A DNA stretch of 22,933 nt from Ruminococcus sp. UBA4240 (lineage in GTDB: Bacteria; Bacillota; Clostridia; Oscillospirales; Ruminococcaceae), in the NCBI GenBank assembly GCA_002395525.1, contig DGXE01000020.1:1-22933 (forward strand), given 5' to 3'. The translations under genes and the position numbers were made by a program. Shown one piece after another: positions 14,632 through 22,738 of this stretch (position 1 is its first letter; each line of letters opens with the position of its first letter). Under the pieces are notes generated by a model, which was not told where the DNA came from, searched no databases, and saw nothing but the letters and a program-made list of their open reading frames with translations.

Positions 14632-15238
14632 GTGCGGTACGGAGAACTGCTATCTCATCATCTCCGGCAGTAATGCCGTGCTTGTGGATACAGGCACATC
14701 GGCATATCTTGATACAGTTTCATCCGAATGTGAGAAGTATGAACTAAAACTGATACTGCTGACACATCCACACTTTGATCACGCACAGAATGCGGCGGTG
14801 CTGTCGGAGAGGTTTGGTGTCCCCGTTGCCTATCACAGGGCGGATGATGCACTCTTTGATGACTACTCCGCTCAGCCCCTGAAAAGCTATGGCATAGTGG
14901 GGAAGGTGGTGCTGAGTATGTCTGTCAAGGAACTGTCCCGGACCAAGGTGCAGCGTCCTGACAAAGTTGTATTTGTCAAGGAAGGGGACAGCGTTATTGA
15001 ATACGGTATAGATGCGGACATTATAGAGCTCCCCGGACATACTGCGGGCTCTGTGGGAGTGGATGTGTGCGGAAAGGGGCTTATAGTGGGGGATGCACTG
15101 GACAACTGGGTGCTTCCTGCAATGGGTCATCTCTACTCCGACCGCAGCGCCATGGAGAGGACATATAAAAAGATACAGTCCCTTGGCAGACGGCGTATCT
15201 TCTTCGGACACGGAGATCCCATAATGTATGACGTGTGA
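14609..15238 (+). CDS. Metallo-beta-lactamase-fold hydrolase
   Basis: A 209-residue MBL-fold protein. LLTHPHFDHAQNAAVL supplies the HxHxDH-type metal site in the form HPHFDH. LPGHTAGSVGV holds the next His. VGDALDN gives the bridging Asp, and FFGHGDP near the end gives the last His. This is the arrangement of glyoxalase II-like hydrolases, but the substrate cannot be deduced. The start at 14609 is chosen for AGGAGG eight bases upstream. It overlaps the end of the transglutaminase gene by 23 bases, so the two are translationally linked. A strong bidirectional terminator follows. Confidence 0.92.
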   Translation: MTRVHRIKCGTENCYLIISGSNAVLVDTGTSAYLDTVSSECEKYELKLILLTHPHFDHAQNAAVLSERFGVPVAYHRADDALFDDYSAQPLKSYGIVGKVVLSMSVKELSRTKVQRPDKVVFVKEGDSVIEYGIDADIIELPGHTAGSVGVDVCGKGLIVGDALDNWVLPAMGHLYSDRSAMERTYKKIQSLGRRRIFFGHGDPIMYDV

Positions 15239-15256
15239 AATGGGACTGTCAACATT

Positions 15257-15286
15257 AAAAAGAGAGGGGGCAAAAGCCCCCTTTTT
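15257..15286. terminator. Bidirectional terminator between convergent genes
   Basis: GGGGGC at 15266-15271 pairs with GCCCCC at 15276-15281 around an AAAA loop. It is flanked by an A-rich side (AAAAAGAGA) and by TTTTT, so it can end transcripts from both the plus-strand hydrolase gene and the minus-strand dnaE gene, which converge here. Confidence 0.93.
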
Positions 15287-15296
15287 CTGTCTGTGT

Positions 15297-18200
15297 TTAC
15301 CGCACCAGCCTGATATTGTCCTCACCGCAAAGGTCGGAAAGCTCGGTGAAGAGTTTTGCGCCGGGACTGCACCCGTTCACGGCGTTTGACCTTACCACCT
15401 TGGAAAGGTCGGAGAGAACGAAGAACACCTCGTTTCTGCCGGGGTATTGTTTCAGTATCTCGACGCACTTCCGTGAAATATCCCTGTCAGAGCCTGCAAT
15501 GCGAATATACAGTTTGCCTTGGGCACAATGGCTGTCAAAGGGGACAATGCGTGTGATCGACAGCTTGTCCCGTGTGCTTCTGGTCATCTCACCTGTGAAT
15601 ACACAAAGCTCGCCCTTTTTAAGCTCATGTGCAAACTGGGCGTATGCCTTGGGGAACAGTATGGCTTCCGTCTGGACAGACCCGTCCGTAAGGGTGACAA
15701 ATGCCATTGCTTCTCCGTTTTTGGTGGTTATCTCCTTCTTCTCAGAAAGGGATGCAAGGAAGGTATGGACGGAGGAGGTGCCCCCTGCCTGTGCCAGCAG
15801 TGGTATGCCGCATATGCGTGACATCAGGGTCATGTCTGCCGAGGGCTCCACGGAAAGGGCTATCCCTGTAATATCCTGCTCCATTGCCTGCAGCTTTGCG
15901 GGGTCGTATTCAGGGGATCTGTGGATGTCGATGCTCTCCGTTGCTGTGCTGTCCCCGAAAAGATCCAGCTGCCCCTCGATGGCACCGGTGGGGACGGAGT
16001 ACAGCTCATACAGCTTCTGATAATTCTCTATGCAGGTGCGGCGTGTCTCGCCGAGGCCGTCCAGAGCACCGCATTTTATAAGGCTCTCAATGCTCCTGAT
16101 GTTAATTTTGCCCGCTGTCCGTGAGATGAAGTCTTCAAGGCTTTTGTACCTGCCGCCCTGCTCACGCTCGCTTATGATGGCGCTTATCACAGATCCCCCT
16201 ACATTCTTGACAGACATAAGGGAAAAGCGAATGCCCTTTGCCACCGGCAGAAATCCGTAGTGATTCTCGTTCACATCCGGGCACAGCATAGCCACTCCAC
16301 GGCTTTTGCACCTGTCCGCATAGTCGGTGATCTTCCCACCAAGCCCCGCAAAGGCGGACATGAGGGCAGCCATATATTCCTTGAAATAGTGGGCTTTAAG
16401 GTAGGCAGTGGTGTAGGCGATGACAGAATAGGCACAGGCATGGGATTTGTTGAAGGCATAGGAGGCAAACTTCACCAGCTCGTCAAACAGTGTTTCCGCC
16501 GTTTTGCTGTCCACTCCGTTTGCGTTGCAGCCCGCAATGAATGCGGGGCGCTCCTTTTCCATCACCTCGGGCTTTTTCTTTGACATGGCACGGCGCACCA
16601 GGTCTGCCCTGCCGTAGGAATAGCCAGCCAGCTCCCTGCATATCTCCATGACCTGCTCCTGATACACTATACAGCCGTAGGTGACGGACAGTATCCTTTC
16701 CAGCCTGGGATGAAGGTAGGTTATGCCTTCGGGGTGCTCCCTGTTATGCAGATACCGTGGTATGCTGTCCATGGGACCGGGGCGGTACAGGGAGAGCGCC
16801 GCCGTAAGATCCTCTATGCAGCGGGGCTTCAGCTTTGTGAGAAGGGAGGTCATTCCCGCACTTTCAAACTGGAACACACCGAAGGTATCCCCGGCACACA
16901 GCATATCATAGGTCTTTTTGTCGCCGTCGGGCAGGCGGCGCACATCAAAGTCCGGCACTTTCTTTCTCACGTACTGAGCCGCATCGTGGATGACAGTGAG
17001 GTTGCGAAGCCCCAGGAAATCCATCTTCAGCAGCCCCACTTCTTCAAGAAGCGTCATGGTGTACTGGGCTATGAGCTGGCCGTCCTTTTTTATGGTGGGT
17101 ACGTAGTTTGACACAGGTGCATCGCAGATGACCACTCCTGCCGCATGGACGGAGATGTTTCTGGGCATCCCCTCTATTCTGGCGGCGGTGTCTATTATGC
17201 GCCGTACATTGGGGTCACTGCCATAGAGCCTATTAAGCTCCTCATCACTCTGGACGGTTTCAGGCAGGGTGCCCTCGTGGTATCTTATGGCATCGCTTAT
17301 CTGCCCCCCAAGGGAGAGGGGCAGCTTCAGTATGCGGGTAACATCCCTTACTGCCGCCTTTGCCTGCATGGTGGTGAAGGTGATGATCTGCGCCACCCGG
17401 TCACTGCCGTACTTTCGGGTAACATAGTCTATGACCTCCCCCCGCCTTTCATAGCAGAAGTCAATGTCAAAGTCGGGCATGGACACCCGCTCCGGGTTCA
17501 GAAAGCGCTCGAAGATAAGGCCGTATTTAATGGGGTCAACATCCGTTATGCCGATGCAGTATGCCGCAAGGGAGCCTGCCCCGGAGCCTCTCCCGGGGCC
17601 TACGGGGATGTCATTCTCCCGTGAAAAGCGGATAAAATCCCATACTATGAGATAGTAGTCCGTGTAGCCCATGGAGATCACGGTGTCAAGCTCGTATTCA
17701 AGGCGTTTCAGGAGTGAGGTGAAGGTGTCGGGGTATTTCTCCTCCAGTCCCTTTTTGCACATATCCCTGAACAGGCGCACATTGTCGCCGCCGTATACTT
17801 CCCTGTCCTTGGGGGATTGTTCGTAGTGGGGCAGCTTGTAATGCCCGAAGCTCATCTCAAAGGTGATGCTGTCGGCGATAAGGGCGGTATTGTCCACAGC
17901 CTGGGGGAAGGCGGCGAATATGCTTCTCATCTGCTCCTCTGATTTGAGGTAGTATTCATCACAGGGCAGGGCATTCCTGATGTCCGCTGTTTCCGTGTTC
18001 TCGTCTATGGCACGAAGTATGCGCTGTGTGGCAGCATCCTCCTTTTGGGTGTAGTAGACGTTGTTGGATGCCGCAAGGGGGATGCCCTTCCTTGTTGCCA
18101 GGGCTGCAATGGGGATGAAAACGTTGTCGGCGGGGGTGCGGTGATCGTTTATCTCCACATAGTAGTCAGTGCCGAAGAGTGAGCGGTACCTGTCGAGAAC

Positions 18201-18647
18201 GGCCAGCGCCGCCCTCTCCCCGGATGAGTTGTAGGCTCTTGCAAGCTCGCCGTCAGTGCCGCCGGAAAGGCAGATGAGCCCCTGTGAGCGCTCTTTCAGC
18301 ATATCAAAGGTGATATAGGGCTCCTCAGGCAGGGTAAGCCCGTCGCAGCTGCGGTAGGAATCCGACACCAGCCTGATAAGGTTAGCGTAGCCCTCATCTG
18401 TTCTGCACAAGAGGACGATACTGCCGGAGGTGCCCGCACTGCGCACAGAAAGCTCACACCCCACAACAGGCTTTATGCCCTGCTTTACACATTCCTTGTA
18501 AAAGGCTGCCGCCGCAAACATATTGTTTATATCTGTAACGGCGACGGCCCTCTGACCCAGCGCCTTTGCCCGGGAGACAAGCTCCCTTATCCGGCAGGCA
18601 CCCGTCAGAAGGCTGTATTCCGTATGTACGTGCAATTCTGTAAACAT
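15297..18647 (-). CDS. dnaE: DNA polymerase III alpha subunit, DnaE type
   Basis: The replicative polymerase subunit, 1116 residues, normal for the DnaE family. The N-terminal PHP domain starts FTELHVHTEYSLLTGACRI. Its later motif reads VTDINNMF, lacking the histidine of the usual TDHG, so metal-dependent exonuclease activity is doubtful. The polymerase core has GPGRGSGAGSLAAYCIGIT near 350, PDFDIDF near 391-397 with two catalytic aspartates, and KMDFLGLRNL with the third. An OB-fold lies near the C-terminus (MAFVTLTDGSVQTEAILF). The start is the Met before FTELHVH; longer starts would add residues encoded by the adjacent repeat element. Clostridia typically also have PolC, so this is likely the second, primer-extending polymerase. 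Confidence 0.96.
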   Translation of the reverse strand: MFTELHVHTEYSLLTGACRIRELVSRAKALGQRAVAVTDINNMFAAAAFYKECVKQGIKPVVGCELSVRSAGTSGSIVLLCRTDEGYANLIRLVSDSYRSCDGLTLPEEPYITFDMLKERSQGLICLSGGTDGELARAYNSSGERAALAVLDRYRSLFGTDYYVEINDHRTPADNVFIPIAALATRKGIPLAASNNVYYTQKEDAATQRILRAIDENTETADIRNALPCDEYYLKSEEQMRSIFAAFPQAVDNTALIADSITFEMSFGHYKLPHYEQSPKDREVYGGDNVRLFRDMCKKGLEEKYPDTFTSLLKRLEYELDTVISMGYTDYYLIVWDFIRFSRENDIPVGPGRGSGAGSLAAYCIGITDVDPIKYGLIFERFLNPERVSMPDFDIDFCYERRGEVIDYVTRKYGSDRVAQIITFTTMQAKAAVRDVTRILKLPLSLGGQISDAIRYHEGTLPETVQSDEELNRLYGSDPNVRRIIDTAARIEGMPRNISVHAAGVVICDAPVSNYVPTIKKDGQLIAQYTMTLLEEVGLLKMDFLGLRNLTVIHDAAQYVRKKVPDFDVRRLPDGDKKTYDMLCAGDTFGVFQFESAGMTSLLTKLKPRCIEDLTAALSLYRPGPMDSIPRYLHNREHPEGITYLHPRLERILSVTYGCIVYQEQVMEICRELAGYSYGRADLVRRAMSKKKPEVMEKERPAFIAGCNANGVDSKTAETLFDELVKFASYAFNKSHACAYSVIAYTTAYLKAHYFKEYMAALMSAFAGLGGKITDYADRCKSRGVAMLCPDVNENHYGFLPVAKGIRFSLMSVKNVGGSVISAIISEREQGGRYKSLEDFISRTAGKINIRSIESLIKCGALDGLGETRRTCIENYQKLYELYSVPTGAIEGQLDLFGDSTATESIDIHRSPEYDPAKLQAMEQDITGIALSVEPSADMTLMSRICGIPLLAQAGGTSSVHTFLASLSEKKEITTKNGEAMAFVTLTDGSVQTEAILFPKAYAQFAHELKKGELCVFTGEMTRSTRDKLSITRIVPFDSHCAQGKLYIRIAGSDRDISRKCVEILKQYPGRNEVFFVLSDLSKVVRSNAVNGCSPGAKLFTELSDLCGEDNIRLVR

Positions 18648-18664
18648 ACTACCACTACCCATTA

Positions 18665-18781
18665 ATGCATAGTGTAATGAATAATGGTCACTTGTGTCTG
18701 GCATACGCACTGCAAGTGTACTGTGCGCTCGGACCGCACGAGCCAAACGCAGAGCTGTGCATTATTCATTACATTATACAT
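18665..18781. repeat. 117-bp inverted-repeat element between queF and dnaE
   Basis: The 22-bp left arm (18665-18686) and right arm (18760-18781) are inverted copies matching at 20 of 22 positions. The inside is GC-richer and has its own short hairpin words (CACTTG with CAAGTG, GTGCG with CGCAC). The right arm ends at the base beside the queF stop codon, and the left arm begins 17 bases from the dnaE start. It looks like a miniature non-coding palindromic element. No open reading frame worth reporting lies inside. Confidence 0.75.
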
Positions 18782-19276
18782 CTATCTGTTGTCTACCTTT
18801 TCGGGGTACATATCGTGTTCTTCAAGGCGGCGCTGTGCCATAGCCTCAAAGCGTGTGCCGGGACGGCCGTAGTTGCAGTAGGGGTCGATGGATATGCCCC
18901 CTCTGGGGAGGAATTTGCCCCATACCTCGATGTATTTGGGATCCATGAGCTTTATGAGATCCTTCATTATGGTGTTCACGCAGTCCTCGTGAAAGTCGCC
19001 GTGGTTGCGGAAGGAGACCAGATACAGCTTCAGGGATTTTGACTCTACCATTTTTACGTCGGGTATGTAGGAAATGGTTATGGCTGCATAATCCGGCTGA
19101 CCCGTGATAGGGCACAGGGAGGTGAATTCCGGGCAGTTGAACTTTACGAAATAGTCATTCTCCTGATGCTTGTTCACAAAGGTCTCCAGCAGGGAGGGGT
19201 CGTATTCCCCGGGATATTTTACGGCAGTGTTGCCAAGAAGGGTGATAGTGCCCTTTTCTTCTTCAGTTCTCATCAT
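18782..19276 (-). CDS. queF: NADPH-dependent 7-cyano-7-deazaguanine reductase
   Basis: QueF reduces preQ0 to preQ1 with NADPH, the step before Tgt in queuosine synthesis. The 164 residues match the short, single-domain Bacillus type. CPEFTSLCPITGQPDYA includes Cys55, which forms the thioimide, and Asp62. SKSLKLYLVSFRNHGDFHED contains the nucleotide-binding ESKSLKLY motif with Glu97 and His96, at the same numbering as the B. subtilis enzyme. AGGAGA precedes two adjacent ATG codons, of which either may be used. The gene overlaps the end of the histidine kinase gene by 14 bases. tgt lies elsewhere in this window on the other strand. Confidence 0.97.
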   Translation of the reverse strand: MMRTEEEKGTITLLGNTAVKYPGEYDPSLLETFVNKHQENDYFVKFNCPEFTSLCPITGQPDYAAITISYIPDVKMVESKSLKLYLVSFRNHGDFHEDCVNTIMKDLIKLMDPKYIEVWGKFLPRGGISIDPYCNYGRPGTRFEAMAQRRLEEHDMYPEKVDNR

Positions 19277-20564
19277 CTGTCTCCTTTGGTCGTTTTTCGG
19301 CAGGGGAGCTGCTTACCAGCGCACCTGGCAGGCACAGTGTCATTCTGGTGCCAATGTCCTTTACGGAGTATACGTCAAAGTACCCCTTGTGCCTGTCTGC
19401 AATGAGCTTTGCAATGGAAAGCCCCAGTCCGGAGCCGCCTGTTTTCTTGTTGCGTGCAGGGTCGGAGCGGTAGAAGCGGTCGAATATGTAGGGTATGTCC
19501 TCCTCGATGATGCCTATGCCTGTGTCCGATACCTCCGCCGCAGGCTCCCCCTTGTCGTTGATGTATGCTCTCAGGGTGATGTCATTGCCCTTTGGGGTGT
19601 ATTTCCTCGCATTGTCGCAGAGTATGCGCATTGCCTGGAGGATGAGCTGTTCATCCGCAAGTATGGTCACCTCGTCACGTATGTCGCAGATGTAGTTGTG
19701 GGTGTCGTCTATCATCATCTGCTGCTCGTGGATGCCCCTCATCATGTCTGACAGGGAGAACACCGTCTTTGAAAGGGTCTGCCTGCCGTTGTCACAGCGG
19801 GCTATGAAGAGAAGCTCCTCAATAAGGCGGCTCATGTTGTCTGATTCCGTGCGGATGGCGGTTATGCCCTCGTCAAGGATCTTTTCGTCATCCTTGCCCC
19901 AGCGATCCAGCATATCCGCATATCCCTTTATGACAGCGATAGGTGTGCGCAGCTCGTGGGAGGCATCAGACACGAAACGGGTCTGTGCCGCATAGGTCTC
20001 ACGCATCCTGTCCAGCATGAGGTTTATGGATTCCTCAAGGGGGCGCAGCTCCCTGTTGCCTGTGCGGATATATCCGTCTGATGTGGGATCAATGGAGCCC
20101 AGGGCGGATTCTATCTCCTCAAAGTCCCCGCTCCCTGCAAGGAGGCTCGTGTGGTCAGCCATGGCACTAAGGGGAACAAGCATTTTCCTTACCCTGAAGT
20201 ACTCGGTGATGAAGGAAAACACCCACAGCATCGTCTCCACCATTCCCAGCACGGCAATGACCGAAAGCAGCTGCTGCAGAAAGATCCCGCAGTGAACAGT
20301 GCCTGTGCTGAATGCGTACACAGCACCGCCTATCTTGTTCCACATTCCCTCCTGTGACATATCAAGAAGTATCCTGCCCGGGTCTGCAAGGGTAACGCCG
20401 CCCCGGATGGCAACGCACCAGCCTGTCACAGAAAACACAAATACGAGGATATCGGTCAGCAGCCACATCATCAGCTTCTCTACCTGCAGATTTGCTGATA
20501 TGCGGCCTGCTATGGAACCGCTGTCCTCTATCTTTCTGGCCTTTTGTTTTTTTGTCCTGCTCAT
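19263..20564 (-). CDS. Sensor histidine kinase
   Basis: A 433-residue membrane histidine kinase. Two membrane helices (about 33-52 and 98-121) bracket an extracytoplasmic loop of only about 45 residues, which contains no recognised sensor domain. A HAMP-like linker follows (about 124-185). The H-box DASHELRTPIAVIKGY has phosphoacceptor His203. The N-box is LCDNARKYTP (Asn318), G1 is VSDTGIGI, the F-box is YIFDRFYR, and G2 is GGSGLGLSIAKLI. The start shares one base with the response regulator stop, so they form a co-translated pair. The signal detected is unknown; the short outer loop suggests sensing in or at the membrane. Confidence 0.95.
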   Translation of the reverse strand: MSRTKKQKARKIEDSGSIAGRISANLQVEKLMMWLLTDILVFVFSVTGWCVAIRGGVTLADPGRILLDMSQEGMWNKIGGAVYAFSTGTVHCGIFLQQLLSVIAVLGMVETMLWVFSFITEYFRVRKMLVPLSAMADHTSLLAGSGDFEEIESALGSIDPTSDGYIRTGNRELRPLEESINLMLDRMRETYAAQTRFVSDASHELRTPIAVIKGYADMLDRWGKDDEKILDEGITAIRTESDNMSRLIEELLFIARCDNGRQTLSKTVFSLSDMMRGIHEQQMMIDDTHNYICDIRDEVTILADEQLILQAMRILCDNARKYTPKGNDITLRAYINDKGEPAAEVSDTGIGIIEEDIPYIFDRFYRSDPARNKKTGGSGLGLSIAKLIADRHKGYFDVYSVKDIGTRMTLCLPGALVSSSPAEKRPKETDDEN

Positions 20565-21244
20565 CAGCCCACCTTGTAGCCAACGCCCCTGACGGTCTGG
20601 ATGTATTTCTTGTCGCTGACCTGCTCCAGCTTGCTGCGCAGGTATCTGATGTATACATCCACCACATTGGTCTCGCCGAAGTAGTCGTAGCCCCAGACAC
20701 TTTCAAGGAGGTTTTCACGGGTGAGCACCACGGAACGGTTCTCCACAAGGGCTTTGAGGAGATCGAATTCCTTCACCGTAAGCTCCACGGGAACGCTGTT
20801 GCAGGTGACGGTGTGCTTTGCGGTGTCGATGACTATGTCCTCATATACAAGGGTGTCACTGCTGCCGGCGGTGCTTTCGGTGTTCATGTCACGAAGGAGG
20901 GCTCTTATCCTTGCAAGAAGCTCCTCAATGGCAAAGGGCTTGGTAAGGTAGTCATTGGCACCCATGTCAAGACCCGATACCTTGTCCATGACGGAATCCC
21001 TTGCCGTGAGCATGATGACAGGCACAAGGTTCCCTTCCTTGCGGATGCGCCTTAGCACCTCAAGGCCGTTGAGCCCCGGCAGCATGATGTCAAGCACCAC
21101 CAGGTCAACGCCGCCCTGCTCTATGCGGTCAAGAGCCTGCCTGCCGTCGTCGATGCACTCGGTCTCGTACCCCTCGTGACGAAGCTCAAGGTCAACAAAC
21201 CTTGATATGCTGGCTTCATCCTCTACTATTAGAATCTTTGACAA
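20564..21244 (-). CDS. OmpR/PhoB-family response regulator
   Basis: A 226-residue two-domain regulator. The receiver domain (about 1-118) has acidic residues Glu8/Asp9, the phosphoacceptor Asp52 in VVLDIMLPGLNG, Thr80 in VIMLTARDS and Lys102 in DYLTKPF. The C-terminal winged-helix domain (about 130-224) includes LTVKEFDLLKALVENRSVVLTRE and TNVVDVYIRYLRSKLE, then the VRGVGYKVG end. The start codon is TTG at 21244, since no in-frame ATG precedes SKILIVEDE. An ATG nine bases upstream is in another frame. The regulated genes are unknown; queF and dnaE follow the kinase on the same strand and may be co-transcribed. Confidence 0.95.
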   Translation of the reverse strand: MSKILIVEDEASISRFVDLELRHEGYETECIDDGRQALDRIEQGGVDLVVLDIMLPGLNGLEVLRRIRKEGNLVPVIMLTARDSVMDKVSGLDMGANDYLTKPFAIEELLARIRALLRDMNTESTAGSSDTLVYEDIVIDTAKHTVTCNSVPVELTVKEFDLLKALVENRSVVLTRENLLESVWGYDYFGETNVVDVYIRYLRSKLEQVSDKKYIQTVRGVGYKVG

Positions 21245-21266
21245 AACTCATCCCCCCGTTTGTCAT

Positions 21267-21304
21267 AAAAATGATCCGGAGCCGCAGGGGATCCCCGGCG
21301 GCTC
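21267..21304 (-). terminator. Terminator after the UBA-like gene pair
   Basis: GAGCCGC at 21279-21285 pairs with GCGGCTC at 21298-21304, around a palindromic GGGGATCCCC core and one mismatch. Read on the minus strand, the stem is followed by CGGATCATTTTTATG, providing the T-run. It separates the two membrane-protein genes from the response regulator gene. Confidence 0.75.
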
Positions 21305-21322
21305 TCTGCTGACGAATGGAAA

Positions 21323-21739
21323 TCATTCGACATCAAGCTCATAGCCTGAAATGATCGCAAAGATAAATGCGATGGCTGTGATGAAATTCCCTCCCAGAAA
21401 CAGCAGCGCCACTATGATAAGCGGCATTTTGACGCTCTTTTTGCCCTTGGTGAACACAAGGCTGCGGTATACAAGGGACTTCATCACATAGCATATGCCC
21501 TTCCAGAGTGCGGAGAAGAATTCCCCGGCACTGTCTGCATCACCCGGCTTCTTGTCCACCGCATTCCGTCCGGACTCCAGAGCTTTTGCGCTGCCCTGAC
21601 CGCCCGGGGCCTGCTGCTTTGAAAACAGTGCCATAGCATCCAGGAGATCGCCTCCCGAGCTGCTCAGCAGCTGTGCCGCCATATCATAGGTGATGCCGCA
21701 TCGCTCCATGAGGATGCGTATCTTCTCGTTATAAGTCAT
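21323..21739 (-). CDS. UBA-like domain membrane protein, DUF4342-like (138 aa)
   Basis: A 138-residue protein. Residues about 1-42 (CGITYDMAAQLLSSSGGDLLDAMALF) have the pattern of a bacterial UBA-like/nascent-polypeptide-associated helical domain as found in DUF4342 proteins. A charged Gly/Ala/Ser-rich linker follows, then FFSALWKGICYVMKSLVYRS and one strong membrane helix near 105-132 (PLIIVALLFLGGNFITAIAF). It ends in an acidic tail. It has no catalytic motif. The binding site GAGGTAAT precedes the ATG, and the related upstream gene ends 43 bases before it. The cellular role of such proteins is not known to me. Confidence 0.82.
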   Translation of the reverse strand: MTYNEKIRILMERCGITYDMAAQLLSSSGGDLLDAMALFSKQQAPGGQGSAKALESGRNAVDKKPGDADSAGEFFSALWKGICYVMKSLVYRSLVFTKGKKSVKMPLIIVALLFLGGNFITAIAFIFAIISGYELDVE

Positions 21740-21782
21740 ACATTACCTCGGGTGTGAAAGCTGTGCCCGTACCGTGGGGGCA

Positions 21783-22418
21783 TCAGGCAAAGAACCCCTT
21801 ATCCTCGCTCACATCGTGCATCTCCTCGCTGACACCGCTGTAGATATTGTCATATGAGGCAGTGCCTGACTGATATGAGGCAGCACCTGACTGACCTGCG
21901 GAGGAAGCGCTGGCGGCGCTGCGGAATGTGCGGTCGGATGCATCGGTGTATTCCACATCCTTTGCGGTAAAGGAGCGGCGCTTTTTAGCTGAGCCATAGG
22001 TGCTGCCCGCAGTCCCGGTGTAGGTGTAGGTTTCAGCACTTTTCCTCGGGGTCATGCGAAGTGCTATCTCCTTCTCAAAGAGATCCCCCTCCAGACGGAA
22101 GCCCACTCCGCACACAAACATTATCAGCAGTATGGGGAGTATAAATTCCAGTGTCACCAGACCGATGAGGCAGGCAACGATAAGGGGGATCCTTATGTCG
22201 CTGCCGGTCTCCACCACCAGATAGGAGGCAAGAAATCTGTCGAAAAAGGGTGCCTTCTCCTGGCGGACGGGCTGCTTTACCCTTGTCTCCCCCTTTTCGG
22301 ACAGGATGTGGAGAGCCTTGTAATAATCGCCGTCTGCGGTGTAATATGCGTTCTGTGCGGCATCAAAGGATACGCCTGTGATATCGCTCAATCTCTTTAT
22401 CTCATGTAACTGTGCCAT
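21783..22418 (-). CDS. UBA-like domain membrane protein (211 aa)
   Basis: A 211-residue relative of the downstream 138-residue protein. MAQLHEIKRLSDITGVSFDA and ADGDYYKALHILSEKGE form the UBA-like N-terminus. Two adjacent hydrophobic stretches follow near residues 77-108 (RIPLIVACLIGLVTLEFILP and ILLIMFVCGVGF). The last 90 residues are a low-complexity Ser/Ala/Tyr/Thr-rich tail containing a two-copy seven-residue repeat, probably disordered. GGAGGG four bases before the ATG at 22418 decides the start over a longer version from 22439. It is the first gene after a recognisable minus-strand promoter. Confidence 0.82.
   Translation of the reverse strand: MAQLHEIKRLSDITGVSFDAAQNAYYTADGDYYKALHILSEKGETRVKQPVRQEKAPFFDRFLASYLVVETGSDIRIPLIVACLIGLVTLEFILPILLIMFVCGVGFRLEGDLFEKEIALRMTPRKSAETYTYTGTAGSTYGSAKKRRSFTAKDVEYTDASDRTFRSAASASSAGQSGAASYQSGTASYDNIYSGVSEEMHDVSEDKGFFA
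21852..21893. repeat. 21-nt tandem duplication in a coding tail
   Basis: Two adjacent 21-base units (21852-21872 and 21873-21893) differ at two positions. On the minus strand they encode two near-identical seven-residue units of the QSGAASY / QSGTASY type in the Ser-rich tail of the 211-residue protein. Confidence 0.85.
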
Positions 22419-22477
22419 ATTTCCCTCCGGATACATCAAAAGCTCGGCTGTGCCGGCCTGTTTTCTTTCTATAGCAT

Positions 22478-22506
22478 ATGATAATATATAAAGATTAAAT
22501 TGTCGA
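22478..22506 (-). promoter_or_regulatory. Probable sigma-A promoter for the UBA-like pair
   Basis: Read on the minus strand, TCGACA (22506-22501) and TATCAT (22483-22478) are separated by 17 bases within an AT-rich stretch, 60 bases upstream of the ATG at 22418. Matches are five of six at -35 and four of six or better at -10. Confidence 0.6.
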
Positions 22507-22680
22507 GAGAGGGAATATTAAAAATGGATTAAAAATCCCCCCCTCAGCCCCGTGACTGCGCCATTCTCAAAATCCGTGGTTACATCAGGGTCACAGTATG
22601 AATTGTTGGCGATACCGTCAATACACACCTCCTGCCAGGGGGGGACACAGGCTCTGTGCGGAAAACTATCCGTTGAAAAG
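22507..22680. other. Non-coding stretch with a possible reading-frame remnant
   Basis: Part of a 320-base gap between the UBA-like gene start (22418) and the GrpB-like gene end (22739). It contains runs of C (near 22537) and G (near 22638). On the minus strand an open frame ending at 22518 reads WQEVCIDGIANNSYCDPDV with no start codon, so it may be a relic or chance. No gene is called. Confidence 0.4.
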
Positions 22681-22722
22681 AAAAAGCCCTCAGAAGCGCT
22701 TACAGAGCATTTCCGAGAGCTT
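22681..22722 (-). terminator. Terminator after the GrpB-like gene
   Basis: On the minus strand AAGCTCTCGGAA (22722-22711) pairs with TTCTGAGGGCTT (22695-22684) through 12 positions including two G-T pairs. The stem is followed directly by TTTTTC and more T residues. It lies about 16 bases beyond the stop codon. Confidence 0.8.
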
Positions 22723-22738
22723 GCGGTTATTTTAGTTG

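Noticed and set aside
18648..18746. Longer dnaE start adding 33 residues
   Set aside because: The added residues are encoded by the inverted-repeat element, and the PHP domain begins directly at the Met before FTELHVH.
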